DNA of 5,744 nt from Pseudomonadota bacterium. Lineage in GTDB: Bacteria > Pseudomonadota > Gammaproteobacteria > Arenicellales > Poriferihabitantaceae. Under the pieces are notes generated by a model. It was not told the origin of the DNA, made no database searches, and saw only the letters and a program-made list of their open reading frames with translations. Location of the stretch: contig JAAELZ010000047.1 of NCBI GenBank assembly GCA_024226105.1, positions 1 through 5,744 of the forward strand, in the 5' to 3' direction. A program made the translations under genes and the position numbers. Below, piece after piece: positions 1 through 5,744 of this stretch; position 1 is the stretch's first letter; every line of letters starts with the position of its first letter.

Positions 1-2646
1 AGCAATCAGCAACTGGCCAACATGGGTCTGCTCTCTTTCGCCGCCATCATTCAATTTGCTCCCGCTATGATTGCCGCTCTGTACTGGCAGCGCGCAAATC
101 AGCACGGTGTACTTCTGGGCCTGGCTATTGGTTTCGTGACCTGGGCTTATACCCTGCTAATGCCCAATTTTGTATCGCCCCAGGCACTTGATACTGCTTT
201 TGTCCACCTAAGCTGGTTGCATCCGCACCACCTGTTTAACATCCAGTTCAGCTCCTCATTAACTCATGGCGTAGTGTGGAGCCTGCTGCTGAATACGGTT
301 GTCATGGTGGCCGGATCGTTGCGCTACGCACCCTCCATGCTGGACAAGATCCAGGCCAGCATCTTCACCCATACCTACGTTGAGCCCGAGGCACTGGGCC
401 ATTCAAGCAACTTCGCCGCCAACGCTACGGTGGCAAATGCTCGGGTGCTTTGTGTCAGTATCATCGGCCATGCCAGCACCGAGAGACTATTCGAACGGTA
501 TATGCAGAAGCAGGGAAGAAAACTAAATACCCGCGATATCATAGACAAGGGCCTGATAGAAGAAATCGAGCGAGCCATTGCGGGTGTAATCGGGGCTTCT
601 TCCGCGCGGCACATAATCACCACCCAACTACTTGGCGAGGATGTATCCACTGAAGACCTGTTTGTGATGATGGACGAGACATCACAGGCCTTGCGTTTTA
701 ACCAGGATATATTGCAGGCAAGTTTTGAGAATATTTCTCAGGGCATCAGCGTGGTCGATAAAAACCTCAACCTGGTGGCATGGAACAGCCGCTACCAGGC
801 CATGTTTGAATACCCTGATGCACTGCTAAAAATCGGCACCCCTATCGAAAAATTGATTCGATACAATGCCGAGCGCGGGGACTGTGGCCCGGGTCTAACA
901 AAACGCCTGATTGAGCGACGCCTGAACCATTTGCGCAATAGCGGCGCTTACTCCTCTGAAAGAAAACGCCGTGGTGCGTACATCCAGATAAATGGCAACC
1001 CCATCCCGGGCGGTGGTTTTGTAACCAGTTTTTCCGATATCACCGAACAAAAAAATATTGAGCAGGCGCTTAGAAATAGCGAATCACGAATTCGTTTATA
1101 TACCGACAACCTGCCCCTGATGCTTTGTTATATCGGGCGTGATGAAAAAGTACATTTCTCCAACAAGGCATACAACCAGTTCATCGGTAAAACGCGCGAT
1201 GAAATTCATAGCGTTTCGGTTCATGCCTTGTTCGACCACATACAGTTTAAAGACCGTGAAGGCCATATACAGTATGCGCTGGAGGGGCACCTGACGGAAT
1301 TTCATTGCAGCCGCAAAAATGGCAACGGCAACAAAACCTATTACCAGGTGAACTACATCCCGCAGTTTACCGAAAAGGGCCACGTCGACGGCTTTTTCGC
1401 AATTTACCAGGACATAACACAAAGCGTTGAGGCCTCCGATTTATTAAAAAGAACAAATGAGCAGCTTGAGGACCGTGTAACGGAACGCACGCAAGATCTG
1501 GAAGACCTGAATCAGCAACTAAATGCGCTCACACGCAGTAAAACGCGGTTTCTGGCCGCAGCCAGCCATGATTTATTACAGCCCATTAACGCCGCACGCC
1601 TGTTCACAAACAGCCTGATTGACCAACCCGATACTGACAACGTACGCGACATCAAGTTGCTGCACAAAATCGATTCCTCGCTGGTGGGGGCCGACAAACT
1701 GCTGCGCGCTTTGCTCGATATCTCCAAGCTTGATACCGGAACGCTCAGCCCGGAAATCAGCCACTTCAGAATTGATGAACTGATGGATGACCTGCGCGCT
1801 GAACTAAGCCCGCTGGCAGAGAGAAAAGGCCTGAGAATTAGGTTCATGCCCAGTTCCGCGTTAATCAGTAGTGATAAAACCCTGCTCAGATCTATCATCC
1901 AGAACCTGATAGCAAATGCCATTCGCTATACATCTAGCGGCAGAGTACTGGTTGGCTGTCACCCGATAGGAGAAGACCTGCAAATACGCGTATATGATAC
2001 CGGCACAGGTATTAGCGAAGAAAATATCCCATTCATTTTTAATGAGTTTCATCGCATTCAAAACCCCGCTGACCACGAAAAGCAAGGCCTGGGCCTGGGA
2101 CTGGCGATCACCAAAAGGCTGGCCGAAATGCTTGAGCATCCACTTCGAGTGGAGTCGCAGTTAAATCGGGGCAGCCTGTTTAGCGTTACCGTGCCCCGCC
2201 ACTTCGGGAAAGTGTTTGAAATACCCCGAAGCAAACTCTGGCAGGCCACGAGTAGCCTGGCGGACGTAACCGTTCTGTACCTGGAAAATTCACCCGATTC
2301 CCTGGAGGCCATGTCTGCCCTGCTGAAAAACTGGGGCTGTAGTGTGATTGAGTGCGCCACCTACGAACAGGCGGTATCTGCAATCGAAACAAACAGTAGC
2401 TCAATCGACATGATACTGGCAGACTATCGCCTCGACGAAAGCAAAACCGGGCTGGATTTTCTTGATTTTGTAAGCGAAGTTGAGAAGAACATTACTGGTG
2501 TGCTGGTCACGGCCGAACAGGACTTAACGATTAAAAACAAAGCCCTGGAAAACGGGCACGTATTTTTGGCTAAACCGGTCGAGCCGGCGGCCCTAAGGGG
2601 TATTTTGACCAGGCTGGCGAGTTTGCGTAAGATTCGCTCAGCATGA
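1..2646 (+). CDS. SLC5-linked PAS hybrid sensor histidine kinase/receiver, CrbS/MxtR-like (5' partial)
   Basis: This is an inner-membrane hybrid histidine kinase whose start lies before the window. The frame is open from base 1, and seven codons precede the ATG at 22, which is therefore internal. Numbering from that Met, hydrophobic segments near 2-21, 28-48 and 82-99 are the last helices of a sodium:solute symporter (SLC5) domain. Residues about 105-210 fit a STAC linker. PAS 1 (about 233-345) is of the NahK/ErcS/CrbS type; PAS 2 is at about 355-467. A coiled coil (468-505) leads into HisKA with phospho-acceptor His516 (ASHDLLQP). The HATPase shows the N box (N628, N632), G1 (DTGTGI, 659-664) and G2 (GLGLGLAI, 689-696). 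The C-terminal receiver (about 748-866) keeps phospho-acceptor Asp801, Thr830 and Lys851, but its usual acidic pair reads Glu755-Asn756. The family senses carbon supply, acetate in CrbS; the ligand here is inferred. The cognate regulator is probably the convergent gene at 2701-3357. CbrA-like is the main alternative. Confidence 0.92.
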   Translation, partial: SNQQLANMGLLSFAAIIQFAPAMIAALYWQRANQHGVLLGLAIGFVTWAYTLLMPNFVSPQALDTAFVHLSWLHPHHLFNIQFSSSLTHGVVWSLLLNTVVMVAGSLRYAPSMLDKIQASIFTHTYVEPEALGHSSNFAANATVANARVLCVSIIGHASTERLFERYMQKQGRKLNTRDIIDKGLIEEIERAIAGVIGASSARHIITTQLLGEDVSTEDLFVMMDETSQALRFNQDILQASFENISQGISVVDKNLNLVAWNSRYQAMFEYPDALLKIGTPIEKLIRYNAERGDCGPGLTKRLIERRLNHLRNSGAYSSERKRRGAYIQINGNPIPGGGFVTSFSDITEQKNIEQALRNSESRIRLYTDNLPLMLCYIGRDEKVHFSNKAYNQFIGKTRDEIHSVSVHALFDHIQFKDREGHIQYALEGHLTEFHCSRKNGNGNKTYYQVNYIPQFTEKGHVDGFFAIYQDITQSVEASDLLKRTNEQLEDRVTERTQDLEDLNQQLNALTRSKTRFLAAASHDLLQPINAARLFTNSLIDQPDTDNVRDIKLLHKIDSSLVGADKLLRALLDISKLDTGTLSPEISHFRIDELMDDLRAELSPLAERKGLRIRFMPSSALISSDKTLLRSIIQNLIANAIRYTSSGRVLVGCHPIGEDLQIRVYDTGTGISEENIPFIFNEFHRIQNPADHEKQGLGLGLAITKRLAEMLEHPLRVESQLNRGSLFSVTVPRHFGKVFEIPRSKLWQATSSLADVTVLYLENSPDSLEAMSALLKNWGCSVIECATYEQAVSAIETNSSSIDMILADYRLDESKTGLDFLDFVSEVEKNITGVLVTAEQDLTIKNKALENGHVFLAKPVEPAALRGILTRLASLRKIRSA

Positions 2647-2650
2647 CAGT

Positions 2651-2666
2651 GGTTGCAGGTTGCAGG
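2651..2666. repeat. Short tandem repeat between convergent genes
   Basis: GGTTGCA is repeated twice in tandem and followed by GG, immediately after the kinase stop codon. The 54-nt convergent gap otherwise holds only a weak imperfect stem (GCAGG near 2662 with CCTTGC near 2679) and no T-run on either strand. No good intrinsic terminator separates the two converging genes. Confidence 0.4.
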
Positions 2667-2700
2667 CGAAAGTACCTTGCCCCGGGCCTCGTCCCAAACT

Positions 2701-3357
2701 TTAGCCTAACTCAATTGCTTCTTTAGAAATATCCAGCGCCTTGGAGACCATCACGGCCTGAGTACGCGAACGCACCCCCAGTTTTTTGTATACAGTTGTC
2801 ACATGCGCCTTGACGGTCGCTTCTGAAATATCCATTTCAGCGGCAATTTGCTTATTCATGAATCCATGCGATAGTGCTACAAATACTCTCAGCTGAGAAG
2901 GCGTCAAGCTGGAAATCTTGGCAATAGCATCAAGTTCTTCATGTTCGTGCTCAGTCACATTCTCTGCAACGCCGTCCGGAACATGAACGCCGCCCTGGTA
3001 AACCTCGGCAACCGCATCGTGAATCTGCCTCAGAGAATACGACTTGTAGATATAACCCGCAGCCCCCGCCTGGATAGCCGCACGCACTGTTTCGGCCTCT
3101 TCACTCGCCGAGACGATAATGACCGGCAGCGCGGGATACATGCCTTTTATCATCATCAGCCCTGCCAGACCATCACTATCAGGCATGCGCAGATCAAGCA
3201 GCAACAGTTCAACGGTTTGTCGCGCGAGTTCAGCTTTGGTTTCCTGTAGAGACTCAAGCTCGTTAATTTCAGAATGCTTGAAAATGGGTGCAATGGTTTC
3301 GCGTAGCGCCTGGCGAAATAGCGGATGATCATCAGCGATAATGATTTGACTGCTCAT
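2701..3357 (-). CDS. NarL/LuxR-type response regulator, CrbR/ErdR-like
   Basis: This complete 218-residue cytoplasmic transcription factor has the usual NarL/FixJ length and layout. The receiver domain (about 3-120) shows the acidic pair Asp9-Asp10, phospho-acceptor Asp55 (LLLLDLRMP), Ser83 at the switch position and Lys105. A polar, His/Glu-rich linker (about 131-145) joins it to a LuxR-type helix-turn-helix (about 148-213), whose recognition region is ISEATVKAHVTTVYKKL (177-193). Phosphorylation at Asp55 would be expected to promote dimerisation and DNA binding. The sequence resembles CrbR/ErdR, regulators of acetyl-CoA synthetase and alcohol or acetate use; that assignment is from memory of the family and is moderate. 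The ATG at 3355-3357 fits the receiver N-terminus (SSQIIIADDHPLF) exactly and has a weak AGG seven bases upstream. The gene converges with the kinase gene, 54 nt from its stop. It lies 153 nt downstream of the VWA gene on the same strand, so it probably has its own promoter, though I could not identify one. Confidence 0.95.
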   Translation of the reverse strand: MSSQIIIADDHPLFRQALRETIAPIFKHSEINELESLQETKAELARQTVELLLLDLRMPDSDGLAGLMMIKGMYPALPVIIVSASEEAETVRAAIQAGAAGYIYKSYSLRQIHDAVAEVYQGGVHVPDGVAENVTEHEHEELDAIAKISSLTPSQLRVFVALSHGFMNKQIAAEMDISEATVKAHVTTVYKKLGVRSRTQAVMVSKALDISKEAIELG

Positions 3358-3364
3358 GGTGATG

Positions 3365-3367
3365 CCT
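3365..3367 (-). promoter_or_regulatory. Weak ribosome binding site of the response regulator
   Basis: On the minus strand an AGG core (within CCAGG) lies seven bases before the ATG at 3357. The spacing is normal but the match to the Shine-Dalgarno consensus is short, which suggests modest translation or help from context. The same nine bases, AGGCATCAC, occur again about 80 nt upstream, ahead of another ATG. Confidence 0.4.
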
Positions 3368-3407
3368 GGATTGTTTTAGCGTAGACAGGCAACGATAGTA
3401 AGTGATT

Positions 3408-3421
3408 GAAAGCAAGCTTTC
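3408..3421. repeat. Inverted repeat upstream of the response regulator
   Basis: GAAAGC-AA-GCTTTC is a perfect 6-bp inverted repeat with a 2-base centre, lying 51-64 nt upstream of the regulator ATG. Its symmetry and position would suit an operator bound by a dimeric protein, possibly autoregulation by the regulator itself. As RNA it could form a short 5-bp stem with a tetraloop. No T-run follows on either strand, so a terminator is unlikely. The function is inferred and chance is not excluded. Confidence 0.4.
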
Positions 3422-3463
3422 TAGAGAAAACATGAACTGTGATGCCTAAATTGGAGGTTTGAA

Positions 3464-3479
3464 CGGGTCTGAAGTCCCG
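3464..3479 (-). terminator. Weak hairpin after the VWA gene
   Basis: Reading out of the VWA gene on the minus strand, CGGG-ACTTCAGA-CCCG can form a 4-bp GC stem with an 8-base loop, about 31 nt past the TAG stop. Only TT follows, so it is a poor intrinsic terminator. It may slow transcription into the response regulator gene or be incidental. No better terminator is visible in the 153-nt gap. Confidence 0.2.
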
Positions 3480-3510
3480 CATAAACCGCTTAAATACTGG
3501 AATTGATACG

Positions 3511-5744
3511 CTACTGGGTCAGGGAAATAAACAACTCAGGTAGTTTTTGCGGCAGGCGATCCACGTGATCGATTACGGTATAGTGGTGGCTAAAAATATC
3601 ACTCACGTAATCATCCGCGTTGGTATCCAGCGTGATGCAGTAGCTGTATATGCCCTTTTGATCCAGTTCCATCACCGCTTTACGGGTATCCTCGATTAAC
3701 AGACGCTCATCTTTAACATCGATATCAGCGGGTTCGCCATCGGTCAAAACGAGCAGCAATTTTTTATCAGATTTCTGCCTTTCCAGATAATGCCCCGCGT
3801 GACGCATCGCCGCCCCCATACGCGTGGAAAAGCCAGCGTCCATTGCCGCCAGCCGGGCTTTAACCTCTTCCCCCCATTGCTCACTAAAACCTTTCAAGTG
3901 CTGGTACCGTACTTCATGCCGGGTATTGGAGAAAAACCCGGCTATCGCCAGTGGATCTCCCATGGAGTCGATCGCCCAGGCAAGCAGTGAAACAGCCTCC
4001 TGGCTTAATTCCAGGATGGTTTGATTACAACCCGCCGGGGTTTCAGCAAGCGACGCAGACAAATCCAGTAACAAATACACCGATATATCACGGTCATCGT
4101 GGCGGTGACTCATATTGATACGCGGATCAGGTTGACTACCCGCCTTAAAGTCAATCAGTGAACGCAACGCCACATCCAGATCCAGTTCTGAGCCCTCTTC
4201 CTGGTATCGGACGCGCACATAATTCTGCGGCTTGAGCAGATCAAACACCTGCTTGAGCCGTTTGGCCAGAGCACTGTGTTTTGCCAGCAAGGCATCGATA
4301 TGCGCTGCATTACCGGACGGATGCAGGCTTTCATAGAGGCTAACCCAGTCAGGCCGATAGGTCTGTGAATTGTAATCCCACTCGGGATAGTGACGTGGAG
4401 GCAGGGCATCAAGTTCCTCTTTATCTTCCTGATCACGATGTTCGTCAAATTGCTCTTCATCATCACTTTCTTCAATGAAAATCCATAAATGACGATTGTC
4501 GTCACGGTATTTAATTTCGGTATCTTTGAAATAAATCCGTGCCGATTGATCTTCCTGTCTTCTCGTTCGTGCAATAAAGGATACGGCCAGTTCGGCCACG
4601 TCGTTGGTACTGGTTTGCTCCTCACGCATCAATTCATGGAACCGTTCCACAAACTCAAGAATATCCGGGTTTTTATATTTATGTGCAGGATCTAAAATAG
4701 CGCGTGACAACATCGTCATACGATGACGGATGCAGGACTCCTTATTTGAATCACAATCATCTTCAACGGGAACAGGATGTAGCGCCATCCACAACCTTCG
4801 CAAACCCGGATATCGCAACATCGCCAGGTACTCCACACGGCAATCTTCAAGGGTCTCAATACCGTAACGCTGAAACGGGCTGTAATTATCGGCGATAACC
4901 TGCTGCGTCCAGATGCGGTGTGCCGCAACGTGCGAAAGCAAGGCTAGATAACGCTGTAAGCCACTTATGGTCTCGTTATTCCATGAAACTACATCATCAT
5001 ATACATCCGGCACACGTAAGCCGCGCGCATCGTAATAAGGGCGAACGTGCTCGGTCTCGTCAAAGCCCTGAGAAAACGGCACCAGCAGTGGTTTGATTTC
5101 CCATAAGGCCTGGAGATAAAGGTTGAGGGTTCGCTCATTATCTACGAACAGAGTACCGTGTCGTTCTCGCTGTATGACCGCTTTGCTATCAGGTGATTCC
5201 AGCGAAAAATATTCGATCTGGTTGTCCGGGTGGTCTTTATGGTTCTCGACCCCGTAATCAACCCAATTGCGGATGCCTTCTATAGACAGATTGTTGAGTA
5301 AAAACGAAGACTTTTCCAGAAAAGGAAGCAAACCCGGACTGGGAATCGTGGTATGGAAACCATGGATCGAGCCAGTTGTAGATTCCATAAGATGGAACAC
5401 AACTTCCAGATAGTGTTGTAACTGCTTTGCACTACCAAGGCGCCGGGCGGCTTCGGGCATCGACTGAATAAATGCCGGAATCGCCTTGCCATTAGGGCTA
5501 CGTGACATTTTCCATACAGACTGGGCAATGTCATTTATAACCGACTCACCCAACTTGGCTGCAATTTGCGGGATTTCTTCAAGAAACACCAGCACCGGCT
5601 CAACCCCGCGACCAATCATACAAACCAGTGAGGCACCCTCCAGATAGTCCTTGATACCCTGTTCGCTCAGGATATCCAGCGCTTCTTCCAGACAGCCGTC
5701 GAAAACATCGTCAATTTGCTCAAAGTTACACCTGAGTTCACTGC
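3511..5744 (-). CDS. VWA-domain protein, NorD/CbbO family (5' partial)
   Basis: This is a large cytoplasmic MIDAS protein of the NorD/CbbO group. The family partners with MoxR-class AAA+ ATPases (NorQ, CbbQ) to activate nitric oxide reductase or to reactivate Rubisco. The frame stays open from the Met codon at 5617-5619 to the window edge (about 41 more codons, including LDILSEQGIKDYLEGASLVC), so that Met is internal and the true start is outside. Numbering from it, the family region RERHGTLFVDNERTLNLYLQ (151-170) and HVAAHRIW (230-237) are visible. A highly acidic linker (about 383-405) precedes the C-terminal VWA domain (about 510-700). The MIDAS residues are intact: DLSAS (D519, S521, S523), Thr599 (STRMG) and Asp627 (LTDGEP). 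No signal peptide or membrane segment is seen. At least 743 residues, it is closer to CbbO-like lengths than to shorter NorD proteins, but no nor or cbb gene is in view to decide. The stop is TAG at 3511-3513. Confidence 0.9.
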   Translation of the reverse strand, partial: SELRCNFEQIDDVFDGCLEEALDILSEQGIKDYLEGASLVCMIGRGVEPVLVFLEEIPQIAAKLGESVINDIAQSVWKMSRSPNGKAIPAFIQSMPEAARRLGSAKQLQHYLEVVFHLMESTTGSIHGFHTTIPSPGLLPFLEKSSFLLNNLSIEGIRNWVDYGVENHKDHPDNQIEYFSLESPDSKAVIQRERHGTLFVDNERTLNLYLQALWEIKPLLVPFSQGFDETEHVRPYYDARGLRVPDVYDDVVSWNNETISGLQRYLALLSHVAAHRIWTQQVIADNYSPFQRYGIETLEDCRVEYLAMLRYPGLRRLWMALHPVPVEDDCDSNKESCIRHRMTMLSRAILDPAHKYKNPDILEFVERFHELMREEQTSTNDVAELAVSFIARTRRQEDQSARIYFKDTEIKYRDDNRHLWIFIEESDDEEQFDEHRDQEDKEELDALPPRHYPEWDYNSQTYRPDWVSLYESLHPSGNAAHIDALLAKHSALAKRLKQVFDLLKPQNYVRVRYQEEGSELDLDVALRSLIDFKAGSQPDPRINMSHRHDDRDISVYLLLDLSASLAETPAGCNQTILELSQEAVSLLAWAIDSMGDPLAIAGFFSNTRHEVRYQHLKGFSEQWGEEVKARLAAMDAGFSTRMGAAMRHAGHYLERQKSDKKLLLVLTDGEPADIDVKDERLLIEDTRKAVMELDQKGIYSYCITLDTNADDYVSDIFSHHYTVIDHVDRLPQKLPELFISLTQ

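Larger units (their letters stand above)
3359..3447 (-). repeat. 9-nt direct repeat pair flanking the intergenic region
   Basis: GTGATGCCT on the plus strand (AGGCATCAC on the minus strand) occurs at 3359-3367 and again at 3439-3447. The proximal copy contains the likely AGG ribosome binding core of the response regulator. The distal copy sits 11 bases before an ATG at 3431-3433. The repeats could be regulator half-sites, the trace of a small duplication, or chance. Confidence 0.35.

Noticed and set aside
1096..1422. 108-codon minus-strand frame opposite the second PAS domain
   Set aside because: It is antisense to a clear coding region and has no recognisable motif or start signal.
1512..1922. 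136-codon open frame on the minus strand inside the kinase gene
   Set aside because: It is antisense to the conserved HisKA region of the kinase, and its translation is low-complexity (Ser/Leu/Arg-rich) with no recognisable domain.
2647..2700. Bidirectional terminator between the convergent genes
   Set aside because: Only a weak imperfect 5-bp stem can be drawn and no T-run follows on either strand.
2941..3249. 102-codon plus-strand frame opposite the response regulator
   Set aside because: It is the complement of the conserved receiver and linker region of the regulator; no family resemblance is seen.
3368..3460. Sigma-70 promoter for the response regulator (for example TACTAT near 3394-3399 as a -10)
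   Set aside because: The -10 match is only four of six and no acceptable -35 lies 16-18 bases upstream.
4155..4625. 156-codon open frame on the minus strand inside the VWA gene
   Set aside because: It runs on the same strand in another frame of a gene with an intact conserved product; its translation shows no domain.

Overview
The window carries three protein genes and no RNA genes, CRISPR arrays, insertion sequences or phage genes that I can see. It looks like chromosomal DNA of a free-living proteobacterium, most likely a gammaproteobacterium. That guess rests on gene families only: a solute-symporter-type hybrid histidine kinase, a NarL/LuxR-type response regulator, and a NorD/CbbO-type VWA protein. 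Nothing in the window fixes the genus. Base composition looks moderate (near 50% GC by eye) and even along the window, with no compositional break suggesting recent transfer.

Layout. Positions 1-2646 (+) hold the C-terminal part of a large membrane-bound hybrid sensor kinase. The order is the end of an SLC5 (sodium:solute symporter) domain, a STAC-like linker, two PAS domains, a coiled coil, HisKA, HATPase and a receiver domain. After a 54-nt convergent gap, a complete NarL/LuxR-type response regulator lies on the minus strand at 2701-3357. A 153-nt intergenic region follows (3358-3510), with a 14-nt inverted repeat, a 9-nt direct repeat and a weak hairpin. Positions 3511-5744 (-) hold most of a VWA-domain protein of the NorD/CbbO family. 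Its reading frame stays open to the window edge, so its N-terminus lies outside.

How the genes may work together. The kinase and regulator resemble CrbS/MxtR and CrbR/ErdR, the two-component pair that controls acetate and related carbon use (for example acs) in Vibrio and Pseudomonas. The symporter domain and receiver on the kinase, the CrbR-like regulator and the adjacency make a cognate pair likely, although the genes converge rather than form an operon. The VWA protein belongs to a family that normally works with a MoxR-class AAA+ ATPase (NorQ or CbbQ) to mature or reactivate a metalloenzyme or Rubisco. Such an ATPase gene would be expected just beyond the right edge. The VWA gene is codirectional with the regulator but separated by 153 nt, so a functional link between them is not shown.

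I see no clear evidence of an undescribed system. The points most worth checking are the additional PAS domain and altered receiver acidic pocket in the kinase, the convergent pair layout, a possible 33-codon upstream ORF overlapping the regulator start, and the unseen partner of the VWA protein.
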